Shown here in pieces: positions 16,890 through 24,709 of a stretch of DNA of 32,704 nt (position 1 is the first letter of the stretch; every line of letters starts with the position of its first letter). Location: assembly GCA_964508895.1 (NCBI GenBank), contig CAZDWF010000028.1, positions 1 through 32,704 on the forward strand, read 5' to 3'. The translations under genes were made by a program, and so were the position numbers. Origin of the DNA: M55B132 sp964508895 (GTDB lineage Bacteria; Bacteroidota; Bacteroidia; Bacteroidales; B18-G4). The notes beneath the pieces are model-generated. The model was not told the DNA's origin. It made no database searches and saw only the letters and a program-made list of their open reading frames with translations.

Positions 16890-18317
16890 ATGAAACTGGC
16901 AGATAAAATACAGAGCAGAATTTTTAAAACTATTGCTGATGTTGCTGAAGAAATGAAGCTTGAAGCCTATGTTATAGGTGGTTATGTAAGAGATAATATT
17001 ATGAAAAGACCAACCAATGACATTGATATTGTAACAGTTGGAAGTGGAATAGATCTTGCCAGAAATGTTTCGGAAGCTATAGGGAAAAATACAAAGGTGA
17101 ATTATTTTAAAAATTTCGGGACCGCAATGTTGAGATACCGGGATGATGATCACGATTTTATAGTTGAATTTGTAGGAGCAAGAAAGGAATCATATCAAAG
17201 AGATTCACGTAAACCATTAGTTGAAGACGGCACTCTTGAAGATGATCAGAATAGAAGGGATTTTACCATAAATGCTCTTGCATTAAATCTTGATAAAGAA
17301 AACTACGGCGAGTTACTTGATCCTTTTAATGGCATTTCTGATATAGAGAATAAAATCATAAGAACTCCTCTTGATCCTGATATAACATATTCAGATGATC
17401 CTCTTCGTATGATGAGAGCTATTCGCTTTGCTACACAACTTGATTTCAATATAGAAGAAAACTCTTATAGATCTATTGAGAGAAATAAGGAACGAATAAA
17501 GATTGTTTCTAAGGAAAGAATTATTGATGAATTCAATAAGATTATGCTTGCAGATAAACCAAGCATAGGCTTAGGCTTGCTTGATGATTGCGGTTTGCTG
17601 GAAATCATATTTCCTCAGTTTGTTGCTCTGAAAGGCGCAGAGATTGTTGGTGGCATAGCTCATAAGGATAATTTTCATCATACTTTGCAAGTAATTGATA
17701 ATGTAGCTGAAGTATCGGATAATCTATGGTTAAGATGGGCTGCATTGATGCATGATATAGGAAAACCTGTTACAAGAAAATTTGAAGAAGGAATTGGCTG
17801 GACCTTCCACTCACATGATTATGTTGGTTCCAGGATGGTACCTAAAATATTCAGGCAACTCAAACTTCCGATGAATGAAAGAATGCGTTATGTGCAAAAG
17901 CTGGTTTTATTACACTTAAGGCCTATTGTCTTATCCGAATACATAGTTACAGACTCTGCTATCAGGAGGTTATTGTTTGAAGCAGGTAATGAAATTGATG
18001 ACCTGATGCTATTATGCGAAGCAGATATTACTTCAAAAAACCTTAAGAAAGTGAACAGGTTTCTTAAGAATTTTCAGGTGGTCAGACAAAAACTTAATGA
18101 GATAGAAGAGAAAGACAGGATCAGAAATTGGCAACCACCAATTTCCGGAGAGTTAATTATGGAAACTTTTGATATTGAACCATGCAGGGAAGTGGGCATG
18201 ATAAAAAATTCAATCCGGGAAGCCATCCTGGAAGGTGATATTAAAAATGATTTCGATGAAGCATTTAAATTTATGCTTGAAAAGGGGAGGGAATTAGGGC
18301 TAAAGCCTATGAATTAA
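16890..18317 (+). CDS. CCA tRNA nucleotidyltransferase / poly(A) polymerase family, HD domain
   Basis: The 475-residue protein is a class II nucleotidyltransferase that adds or repairs the tRNA 3' CCA end, or is a close relative. The palm shows GGYVRDNIMKRPTNDIDIV (residues about 31-49) with the two catalytic aspartates of the DID motif. RRDFTINALAL follows, then the flexible DDPLRMMRAIRFATQL helix typical of the family. An HD domain is present (LMHDIGKPVTRKF near 289 and HDYVGSRM), as in many bacterial CCA enzymes with phosphatase activity. The CCA/poly(A) distinction cannot be made by eye. Its last codons and TAA form the first unit of a heptamer run that leads directly into miaA, so both genes probably form one operon. 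Confidence 0.93.
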   Translation: MKLADKIQSRIFKTIADVAEEMKLEAYVIGGYVRDNIMKRPTNDIDIVTVGSGIDLARNVSEAIGKNTKVNYFKNFGTAMLRYRDDDHDFIVEFVGARKESYQRDSRKPLVEDGTLEDDQNRRDFTINALALNLDKENYGELLDPFNGISDIENKIIRTPLDPDITYSDDPLRMMRAIRFATQLDFNIEENSYRSIERNKERIKIVSKERIIDEFNKIMLADKPSIGLGLLDDCGLLEIIFPQFVALKGAEIVGGIAHKDNFHHTLQVIDNVAEVSDNLWLRWAALMHDIGKPVTRKFEEGIGWTFHSHDYVGSRMVPKIFRQLKLPMNERMRYVQKLVLLHLRPIVLSEYIVTDSAIRRLLFEAGNEIDDLMLLCEADITSKNLKKVNRFLKNFQVVRQKLNEIEEKDRIRNWQPPISGELIMETFDIEPCREVGMIKNSIREAILEGDIKNDFDEAFKFMLEKGRELGLKPMN

Positions 18318-18345
18318 GGATTAAGGATTAAGAATTAAGAATTCG
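18311..18345. repeat. Five heptamers filling the gap to miaA
   Basis: GAATTAA, GGATTAA x2, GAATTAA, GAATTCG. The first unit contains the upstream stop codon and the last ends one base before the miaA ATG, so the whole intergenic gap is made of heptamers. Confidence 0.85.
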
Positions 18346-18346
18346 G

Positions 18347-19261
18347 ATGGAAGATTTTTCATTGAATAAAATTCTTGTAATAATAATAGGCCCAACTGCT
18401 ATTGGAAAGACGGATGTTGCCATTGAGCTTGCGAAGTATTTTCAAACTGAGATCATTTCAGCTGATTCACGTCAGTTTTATAAGGATATTCAAATTGGTA
18501 CAGCTAAGCCTACTGCTGATGAAATGCAGGGAATCAGGCATCATTTTATTGATTCACTTGAACTTGATGAATATTACAGTGTTTATGAGTATGAAAAAGA
18601 AGTTCTTAAATTACTTGAAAATCTCTTTAAAAGATATAACATTGTTGTTATGGTTGGTGGCTCTGGTTTATATATAGATGCTGTTTGTAAAGGAATTGAT
18701 GAGCTTCCTGATGCTGATGAAAAAATACGTAATGAGCTGAAAGAAAAATTTGATAAGGAAGGAATTGAGTATTTACAACAAGAGGTGAAGAGACTCGATC
18801 CGGATTATTTTGAAACAGTAGATCAAAACAACCCCAGCCGGTTAATGCGTGCAATTGAAGTTTGCAGGATCATGGGAATGCCATTTTCAAAATTGAGAAA
18901 ATCAGAAACACAAAAAAGGGATTTTAATATCCTGAAAGCAGGCTTGAACACAGATAGAGAGATCCTTTTCAACAGGATTAATACCAGAGTTGACATTATG
19001 ATGGAAGCTGGTTTACTGGATGAAGTAAAGAAGGTCTATAAATTCAAAGATCTTAATTCATTAAATACTGTTGGGTATAAAGAACTTTTTCAGTATCTCG
19101 ATGGAAAAGAGTCGCTTGAATGGGCAGTTGGAAAAATAAAAACCAATACACGACGGTATGCGAAACGGCAAATGACATGGTTTAATAAAGATAGAGATAT
19201 TAAGTGGTTTAGACCGAATGAGCTTGATGAGATTATAGAGTTCGTAGTTCTTAGTTCGTAG
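18347..19261 (+). CDS. miaA: tRNA dimethylallyltransferase MiaA
   Basis: The 304-residue enzyme transfers a dimethylallyl group to N6 of A37 in tRNAs that read UNN codons. The P-loop is GPTAIGKT (residues 15-22), followed by SADSRQFYKDIQIGTAKP (39-56), with the Asp and Arg that contact the base, then GGSGLYIDAVCKGI near 104 and NTRRYAKRQMTWF near 263. Length is usual. The last codons (19239-19261) are encoded by three AGTTCGT-like heptamers, which give the terminal FVVLSS and the TAG, so the natural C-terminus was probably overwritten or extended by the repeat. ATG 18347 precedes the P-loop at the usual distance. Confidence 0.96.
   Translation: MEDFSLNKILVIIIGPTAIGKTDVAIELAKYFQTEIISADSRQFYKDIQIGTAKPTADEMQGIRHHFIDSLELDEYYSVYEYEKEVLKLLENLFKRYNIVVMVGGSGLYIDAVCKGIDELPDADEKIRNELKEKFDKEGIEYLQQEVKRLDPDYFETVDQNNPSRLMRAIEVCRIMGMPFSKLRKSETQKRDFNILKAGLNTDREILFNRINTRVDIMMEAGLLDEVKKVYKFKDLNSLNTVGYKELFQYLDGKESLEWAVGKIKTNTRRYAKRQMTWFNKDRDIKWFRPNELDEIIEFVVLSS
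19239..19259. repeat. Left heptamer arm at the end of miaA
   Basis: AGTTCGT, AGTTCTT, AGTTCGT, in phase, inside the last seven codons of miaA. It is the inverted partner of the array at 19409; one mismatch in 21 bases when that array is read on the minus strand. Confidence 0.85.
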
Positions 19262-19270
19262 AAATTTCCG

Positions 19271-19305
19271 ATTCCATATTTCCCATTCCAGATTGATGAT
19301 TTGAA
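19271..19305. repeat. Degenerate heptamer array in the miaA/kinase spacer
   Basis: Five in-phase units, all starting ATT: ATTCCAT, ATTTCCC, ATTCCAG, ATTGATG, ATTTGAA. The first is the same unit as at 12887. It lies between the two inverted arms. Confidence 0.5.
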
Positions 19306-19408
19306 GTTCTCTTAGCTTCTGTTTAAGAAGAAAATCCAATATTAAGTGAGAGTAATTAAATAATAGAGACAATCAATGTTATAAATCACAAATAGAAAAA
19401 TCTACAAT

Positions 19409-19478
19409 ACTACGAACTACGAACTACGAACTACGAACTACGAACTATAATCTATAATCTATAATCTATGAACTCATA
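19409..19478. repeat. Ten-unit heptamer array, right arm, entering the kinase gene
   Basis: ACTACGA x5, ACTATAA, TCTATAA x2, TCTATGA, ACTCATA. It runs past the kinase stop codon (19466-19468) into the last coding triplets of that gene. On the minus strand the first five units read TCGTAGT, the same as the arm at the end of miaA, so the pair can form a stem with a 149-nt loop. Confidence 0.95.
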
Positions 19479-20335
19479 GCAGTATACCTCTCCACATCAG
19501 GTTCATGATACTTTATTAATCCTTCAATAGGATCTTTTTCTACAGTGCCAATTTTACAATTATATTCCGAGGCTACGGTTTCTAAAATATCCTTAAAGAA
19601 ATAGGCAATGGATCCAACACAGCTTATATTGAATTTCTTATAATCAGTATATTTGATAATATATTCTTGGAAAAGGGCATCAAATGAACTGTAAATAATA
19701 TGGTGGATGAAATTGTCGTTTTTGTATGCACCAATAAATTCCATAAATGAAGCAAGGTAAGTATTTGGTCTTGGCTTATTATAAACTGAATCAAGGATAT
19801 TTTCAAGACTCAGTTTGTATCTTTCACGGAAATCTTTTGCAATATTTACAGGGAGTTCTTTCTTTAAATAGGCTGTAAGGAATAATTTTCCGATATGAGC
19901 TCCGCTGCCTTCATCACCAAATAAATATCCCAGAGATGAAACGTTTTCAATTATTTCCTTTCCATCATACAGACAAGAGTTTGAGCCTGTGCCCAAAATA
20001 CATGCAATACCACTTTCCCGGTTAAATAATCCTCGCACTGCACCTAGCAGATCGTGTTGAACATCAATAGTTGCGTTAGGAAAAACTTTCTCCAGAGCAT
20101 CTTCAATAATAAAGCATTTACTTTTTGTTGAACATCCTGAGCCATAATAAAAGATATACCTTACAGAATAATTATCCAGGAAAGGGACAAGTTCCTTTTC
20201 AAGAATATCAATTATGGCTTCTCTGGGTGAGTAATAAGGATTAAATCCTGAAGTTTTGTAATCTTTAACTTGCTTATCCTTTTCTATGGAAACCCAATCT
20301 GTTCCTGTGGAACCGCTATCACTTATTAAAATCAT
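19466..20335 (-). CDS. BadF/BadG/BcrA/BcrD-type ATPase, N-acetylglucosamine kinase-like
   Basis: The 289-residue protein has the ASKHA fold. Phosphate 1 is DSGSTGTDW (residues 6-14), followed by a Gly-rich segment ILGTGSNSCLYDG near 117-129 and GYLFGDEGSGAHIGK, which in family members binds ATP and substrate. Bacteroidota homologues are usually annotated as N-acetylglucosamine kinases and would phosphorylate an amino sugar from the cell wall or glycans; the substrate here is an inference. The C-terminal residues TAMSS are encoded at the edge of the heptamer array. A TAnnTTTG-like element begins 19 nt upstream of the ATG. The gene is convergent with miaA. Confidence 0.85.
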   Translation of the reverse strand: MILISDSGSTGTDWVSIEKDKQVKDYKTSGFNPYYSPREAIIDILEKELVPFLDNYSVRYIFYYGSGCSTKSKCFIIEDALEKVFPNATIDVQHDLLGAVRGLFNRESGIACILGTGSNSCLYDGKEIIENVSSLGYLFGDEGSGAHIGKLFLTAYLKKELPVNIAKDFRERYKLSLENILDSVYNKPRPNTYLASFMEFIGAYKNDNFIHHIIYSSFDALFQEYIIKYTDYKKFNISCVGSIAYFFKDILETVASEYNCKIGTVEKDPIEGLIKYHEPDVERYTAMSS

Positions 20336-20353
20336 TGAGACCTGGTGTTTTTA

Positions 20354-20361
20354 CAAAAGTA
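20354..20361 (-). promoter_or_regulatory. -7 element of the sugar-kinase promoter
   Basis: CAAAAGTA on + reads TACTTTTG on -, a match to TAnnTTTG, 19-26 nt before the ATG at 20335. It lies after the terminator of the upstream gene, which supports an independent transcript. Confidence 0.4.
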
Positions 20362-20400
20362 GTCAATTGTATTGGTATATCTAAATTTGTCTATAGATTT

Positions 20401-20437
20401 GATAAAAAAAAGGGATTCTTGTATTTCAGAATCCCTT
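20401..20437 (-). terminator. Rho-independent terminator of the 581-residue gene
   Basis: AAGGGATTCT (20410-20419) and AGAATCCCTT (20428-20437) are perfect complements around an 8-nt loop. On the minus strand the stem is followed by seven or more T. It lies about 80 nt after the stop codon at 20517. Confidence 0.9.
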
Positions 20438-20516
20438 AAAAACCATATAAAGGCCAGATTGCTGATAATTTTACAATATTAACCTTTGTATGGTGGACAT
20501 ATATAGAGTATGTGAT

Positions 20517-22262
20517 TTAATATTTTACTTTCTGTAATTCATTGTCAATTCTTTCACGCCATTCTTTCATTTTACTTTCGTTATTTCCTAATTGAACTTC
20601 TTTAGCCAATCTTAACTGGGTTTTCTTCAAGCGTGAGATATAATTATTATATATGTTCTGAAGCTCATTAAGGTTATCAATTTGTTTATGTCTTTTTATT
20701 AGAGTTTGTTTCAATTGTCTTCTAACGGTTTCAGCCATGTCAAACTGAAGGTTTATAAAATTAATAGCATGAGATGTTTGTTCCGGTTTGTAAAAAGATG
20801 TTGATTTGTTAAAAACCGTCTGGCAACAACCTTTTAATGTGTCATCAATCCAATTGCAATCAAGTACAATTTTTATATCCAGAAAATAATCATTATCCGA
20901 ATTATCGGTCATATCATTAATATAAATATCCTGTTGAAATTGTATGTTTTGTTCTGTGTTTATATCTTCCAGGATTAATGGAGAATCCTTCTTCCATATC
21001 ACTAAAGGATTGTTTATATCATATCTATTGCTTTCATCAGTACTATAATTAACAATTATTCCATTCTTTATAAAATGGTCATCATGTGTTTTTAGGTAGT
21101 TGCTAATTATAATAGGATCGTTGCTTTCCCAGAATTCATTATTATATGGTAATGCCATAATCATTTCATAATCTGTTGTAAAAGAATTGATGTCACAGAT
21201 TATGGGAATATATTCATTAGTGTGATCCATGAAAACCAGTGTGGCATTTGTTTTTATCGTAGTATTATCATTTTTCTTATAGCTATAATTCAGATTGATA
21301 TAGTCATATGCAAGAAATCCTTCATTTGTCTTTCTGAAATTGAAAGTAATAATGAAATTGATATCACTGATTTCTTCTTGTTTATTAAATGGCGAGAATG
21401 GATGTTGGTTTACATCAATGGTTTTTAATATTACTTTGTTTATCTCTTGATTATTAATATCCAGGAATATTGTTCCACTGAAATATTCATCAGAAGTTTG
21501 TTTGGGATTGAACTCCAGTATAGCGATTAAATTATTCCCATTCTGGTAAATTTCTTTAATTTCTATATTGAAAAATTGTTTCAAATATTTATTGTTTATA
21601 CTCAGTGGTGATATAGGGAAATTCTCTTTGTTCGAGTAATGAAAGAGATCAATTTTGCAAAGTTTTTTAGTAGCCTCCAGGCTGTTGAGTAGCATCCCAT
21701 TCTGGGAGATCATCCCCAACCTCCCGTTTTTTATACTAAGGCTTTCTATTCCTTTACTAATGGAATATTTACTTTGATAAAATGCCTCAAGTATTTCAAC
21801 AGGTATCGTAGAACCGGAGTAGGTCTCAAGTGAAATATATGTCCGGGCCTTGAGATCATTTTTTTGCTTTCTTGCTTTATTTATAGCTACATTTAGCAAG
21901 CTATATGGATTATAGTTATCAATTGATTTTGAGGTGTGTTCGGCAGGTTTAAGTTTTACTAAAGAGCTAACAGAATCTCTGATTTCAAGCTCAGTACTCT
22001 CATATCCTGTGCAGGATATATGTAAATAGTTTTCTTCAGCTATTCTACTAATCTTGAAAAGCCCTGCAGATGAAGTGATTGTTCCATAATCTGAATTTTT
22101 GATTTGAACAGAAGCATAGGGGATGGGATTTCCAGTTTGTGCATCAATCACCTTTCCTTTTAATAAGTCTTGTGAAATGATGGGATTAAGAAAGAGAAAC
22201 GCACAAAAACAAATTATAATACCAAGTTTCTTTGTCATGGCTGTTCGATTTTGGTTAATCAT
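20517..22262 (-). CDS. Exported CarboxypepD_reg-like protein of unknown function
   Basis: The 581-residue product has a signal peptide best read from the second Met (22238): a hydrophobic core in LGIIICFCAFLFLNPII and then SQ. Residues about 33-110 form a carboxypeptidase-regulatory-like beta domain (LKGKVIDAQTGNPIPYASVQ, then SSAGLFKI and LHISCTGY), common at the start of Bacteroidota outer-membrane proteins. After NPYSLLNVAINKARKQ the middle region (about 130-420) is a strand-rich domain reminiscent of the periplasmic part of DUF5686 proteins, but the large C-terminal barrel seen there is absent. The final 100 residues are charged and helical (VRRQLKQTLIKRHKQ). I do not recognise a function. 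A terminator follows it. An exported, perhaps periplasmic, role is the most that can be said. Confidence 0.7.
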   Translation of the reverse strand: MINQNRTAMTKKLGIIICFCAFLFLNPIISQDLLKGKVIDAQTGNPIPYASVQIKNSDYGTITSSAGLFKISRIAEENYLHISCTGYESTELEIRDSVSSLVKLKPAEHTSKSIDNYNPYSLLNVAINKARKQKNDLKARTYISLETYSGSTIPVEILEAFYQSKYSISKGIESLSIKNGRLGMISQNGMLLNSLEATKKLCKIDLFHYSNKENFPISPLSINNKYLKQFFNIEIKEIYQNGNNLIAILEFNPKQTSDEYFSGTIFLDINNQEINKVILKTIDVNQHPFSPFNKQEEISDINFIITFNFRKTNEGFLAYDYINLNYSYKKNDNTTIKTNATLVFMDHTNEYIPIICDINSFTTDYEMIMALPYNNEFWESNDPIIISNYLKTHDDHFIKNGIIVNYSTDESNRYDINNPLVIWKKDSPLILEDINTEQNIQFQQDIYINDMTDNSDNDYFLDIKIVLDCNWIDDTLKGCCQTVFNKSTSFYKPEQTSHAINFINLQFDMAETVRRQLKQTLIKRHKQIDNLNELQNIYNNYISRLKKTQLRLAKEVQLGNNESKMKEWRERIDNELQKVKY

Positions 22263-22518
22263 TAAATAGAACTATAGTACCTGATTTATGGTAGTTAAAC
22301 GGGTGGGATGAAATCTGGATTTCTGGCTTATTAGTTAGTTGAGCAATTTAGTATGATGATATTCAAGAACAGCAACCTTATTATAACAGCCAAAATTAAG
22401 CCGTAGTATGTAAGTTTCAGTGAATCAGGATGTGCGTGGAAATTATGATTTGTAATAAAAGCTCTGTGAATGTACGATTGAGAACAGTTTTGTTCAATTA
22501 TGAACAAAGGGTTTTTGC

Positions 22519-22884
22519 TTAAAAGCAAATTCTGGGAATAAAAATCAATAATCCGATAAGCAATGCGGTTATCGAAGAAATAAGGACTGCGGCAGCGGCT
22601 ACATCCTTAGTGATTTTCGCTTTTTTATTTATTTCAGGAGATACAATATCAGCAAGGGTTTCAATGGCTGTATTGAACAATTCCGCTACGATCACAAATC
22701 CAATTGCAAAAATGATAAATAGCCACTCTGCAAGAGATATATTATAGATCAATCCCAAAGCAATAACTACTATGCTTGCAAAAACTTGTATCCAAAGATT
22801 ATGCTGAGTCCGGATTGCATAAAACAATCCCTGGAAGGCATATCCAAAGCTTTTGATCCTTTCTTTTATTGAAAACTTACCCAC
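22519..22884 (-). CDS. Diacylglycerol kinase / undecaprenol kinase family (DgkA)
   Basis: The 121-residue protein is a small trimeric-type membrane kinase of the DgkA/UdpK family. Three membrane helices can be drawn at about residues 31-50, 54-74 and 95-118. The active-site motif ELFNTAIETLAD (Glu68, Asn71, Glu75) is intact, as is the early RTQHN segment; where relatives have an Ile-His at the end of that segment this one has Ile-Gln. The substrate is diacylglycerol or undecaprenol, recycled during envelope synthesis. It follows a region containing divergent regulatory space with the NTF2-like gene. Confidence 0.88.
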   Translation of the reverse strand: MGKFSIKERIKSFGYAFQGLFYAIRTQHNLWIQVFASIVVIALGLIYNISLAEWLFIIFAIGFVIVAELFNTAIETLADIVSPEINKKAKITKDVAAAAVLISSITALLIGLLIFIPRICF

Positions 22885-23088
22885 AATTATTAATTATTAA
22901 TTCCATTATAAGCAATCAGTGTAATAAATATCCCTGTCTTTTAATCTCCTGCTTAACTATAAGCTGTTAAGAAATTCGAATTTATGAATTATTTAAGTAT
23001 TTTATAGAATATTCTTGATCAATATACTGTGAAAATTCATATTTTTATATCATTATCAAATTTGAATTATCAATTAAAAACAAAAGAA

Positions 23089-23694
23089 ATGAAATTTAAA
23101 AGTATTATCAGGACAATATTATTGTTTGGAATTATCCTTGCAACAATAACTGTTTCAGCACAGGTTGAAAGAGATCCAAATAATAAACGTGGAGGAAAAA
23201 GAGATGGAGCAGTTAAGGATAAAGAAGCTTCAATGGAAAGGATTAAAACAAAAATTGAAAGTATAAACGCTGAGATGGCTAAGTTTATTATCAGTGGAAA
23301 TGTTAATCAAATTATGAGATATTACACCACTGATGCTGTTATACTTCCTAACTATAATGTAAAGATGAGTGGTAAAGCAGCTATAAAAAAGAATTGGGAT
23401 GAGAGTTTTAAAAGTGGATTGAAGTTTAAAGAGATTATTTTCAAAACTCAATCTATTGAGAAAGCCGGCAATTATTTCTATGAAATTGGTGAATATCAGA
23501 TGACAATGACAGTTCCTGGAGTCCCGCAAGACGTTACGGATATTAGTAAGTCGCTGGTTATTTGGGAGAAGCAGGGTAAGGAATTTAAGATAAAGGTAGA
23601 GATATGGAATACAAATGTGAATCCTATGACGAAGTTTATGAAGATGGGAGAAGAGAAGGAGCCTGAGGGAGAGCCGGGGAAGGATAAGAATTAA
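23089..23694 (+). CDS. Secreted NTF2-like (SnoaL/DUF4440-type) protein
   Basis: The 201-residue product has a signal peptide (hydrophobic RTILLFGIILATITV, cleavage near SAQ). The mature part is a cone-shaped NTF2 fold candidate: a first helix IESINAEMAKFIISGNVNQIM, then RYYTTDAVILPNYNVKMSGK, then AIKKNWDESFKSG and strands FKEIIFKTQSIE, YFYEIGEYQMTM and SLVIWEKQGKEFKIKVEIWN, in the usual family order. Such proteins are often annotated DUF4440 and their substrates are unknown. ATG 23089 is chosen because it follows the ACAAAAGAA leader and begins the signal peptide; an upstream GTG (23029) would add a useless extension. The C-terminus is charged and disordered. Confidence 0.75.
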   Translation: MKFKSIIRTILLFGIILATITVSAQVERDPNNKRGGKRDGAVKDKEASMERIKTKIESINAEMAKFIISGNVNQIMRYYTTDAVILPNYNVKMSGKAAIKKNWDESFKSGLKFKEIIFKTQSIEKAGNYFYEIGEYQMTMTVPGVPQDVTDISKSLVIWEKQGKEFKIKVEIWNTNVNPMTKFMKMGEEKEPEGEPGKDKN

Positions 23695-23795
23695 AATCCT
23701 GAAAGAAAAGGGAACTGGCTTGAAGAATAAGCTGATTATTTCAGAAAACCCCTTTAATATATATTTGATAAGAAAAATAAATGTGATTTATGGAT

Positions 23796-23813
23796 TATAT
23801 TTGTTTATATTTG
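23796..23813 (+). promoter_or_regulatory. Two overlapping-type -7 elements before the RRM gene
   Basis: TATATTTG occurs at 23796-23803 and again at 23806-23813, both matches to TAnnTTTG. The resulting leader of roughly 125-140 nt before the RRM ATG is long and T-rich near its end; such leaders in RRM genes can be cold-responsive, but that is inference. Confidence 0.4.
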
Positions 23814-23945
23814 TGGCAATTTTTATCAGTCTTTGAATTAAATCGTTGATTAATTACATCTTTAAACTAATCCCCGTTTTTTCATATGATTGAATTTTAG
23901 CCATCACAGGATGGTGTTATTATATTAAAACTTAACTTTTTTTTT

Positions 23946-24194
23946 ATGAACATTTACGTAGGAAACTTAAATTATGACCTCACAGAAGACCAGCTTGAGC
24001 AAGTATTTGCAGAGTTTGGTGAGGTAGAATCAGTGAAAATTATTAAAGACCGTGACACAGGACGTGCCAAAGGTTTTGGATTTATCATCATGGAAAATGA
24101 TGAAGAAGCAACAAAAGCAATCAATGAATTAAACGGCAAAGATGTTGAGGGTAGATCATTGCGAGTCAATGAAGCCCGCCCACAAAACAGATAA
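23946..24194 (+). CDS. RRM RNA-binding protein
   Basis: This 82-residue protein is a single RNA recognition motif. RNP2 is IYVGNL (residues 3-8) and RNP1 is KGFGFIIM (42-49), where the last aromatic of the usual consensus is a Met. The remaining elements, FAEFGEVESVKIIKDRDTGR and ATKAINELNGKDVEGRSLRV, follow the beta-alpha-beta order. Small RRM proteins of this length are abundant in Bacteroidota and cyanobacteria and are considered RNA chaperones or post-transcriptional regulators. The stop codon is 6 nt before the FKBP gene, so both should be translated from one message. The long T-rich 5' leader is notable. Confidence 0.95.
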   Translation: MNIYVGNLNYDLTEDQLEQVFAEFGEVESVKIIKDRDTGRAKGFGFIIMENDEEATKAINELNGKDVEGRSLRVNEARPQNR

Positions 24195-24200
24195 TTATTT

Positions 24201-24629
24201 ATGAATAAGGTAAAAGACCAGGATACTGTTAAAGTACATTATACTGGAAAACTCAAAGATGGACAGGTTTTTGATTCTTCTGAAGGCCGTGATCCACTTG
24301 AATTTAAGGTTGGCGATGGCAATATGATCAAAGGTTTTGAAGCAGGAGTTCTTGAAATGGAACTTAATGAAGAAAAAACAATTGAAATCCCATTTGCTGA
24401 AGCCTATGGCGCTGTTAATGGCGAACTTATGCAAAAGATTGGTAAGGATAAATTACCACCTGATCTGAATCCGACTGTTGGAATGAAACTTATGTCAACA
24501 ACAGAATCCGGACATCAAATACCTATTAAAGTTACTGAAGTTGGTGATGACTATATAGTTATCGATGCCAATCATGAGCTTGCAGGAAAAGATTTGATTT
24601 TTGATATTAAGGTCGTAGCGATCAATTAA
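24201..24629 (+). CDS. FKBP-type peptidyl-prolyl isomerase (SlyD-like)
   Basis: The 142-residue protein has the split FKBP layout of the SlyD group: VKVHYTGKLKDGQVFDSS at the start, GDGNMIKGFEAGVLEMELNE, a flap-type insertion after EIPFAEAYGAVNGELMQK, and VIDANHELAGKDLIFDIKVV at the end. The C-terminal metal-binding His/Cys tail of SlyD is missing. The enzyme catalyses prolyl isomerisation and acts as a cytosolic folding helper; no signal peptide is present. It follows the RRM gene by 6 nt and is followed by a good terminator, which closes the two-gene unit. Confidence 0.93.
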   Translation: MNKVKDQDTVKVHYTGKLKDGQVFDSSEGRDPLEFKVGDGNMIKGFEAGVLEMELNEEKTIEIPFAEAYGAVNGELMQKIGKDKLPPDLNPTVGMKLMSTTESGHQIPIKVTEVGDDYIVIDANHELAGKDLIFDIKVVAIN

Positions 24630-24650
24630 GAAATCAACAATTAAGAATTG

Positions 24651-24684
24651 AAGCCGGTGAATATTATTTCATCGGCTTTTTTTT
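24651..24684 (+). terminator. Rho-independent terminator after the FKBP gene
   Basis: AAGCCGGTGA (24651-24660) pairs with TCATCGGCTT (24669-24678), one G-T pair, loop of 8 nt, followed by a T run to 24684. Confidence 0.92.
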
Positions 24685-24709
24685 ATTTATTTTAGCAATA
24701 AAGAAAAAT

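Noticed and set aside
4726..19478. CRISPR array as explanation for the repeats
   Set aside because: Units are 7 bp without spacers, differ between sites, and no cas gene is present.
22331..22528. 65-residue open frame downstream of the DgkA gene
   Set aside because: No family features, no convincing start, low-complexity AT-rich sequence overlapping the DgkA end; treated as chance.
23701..23757. Terminator after the NTF2-like gene
   Set aside because: AAAGGG and CCCTTT could pair but with a large, poorly structured loop and no T run.
24624..24645. AATTAAG repeated twice after the FKBP gene, as a further heptamer array
   Set aside because: The offset is 15 bases, not a multiple of seven, so it does not belong to the heptamer set.
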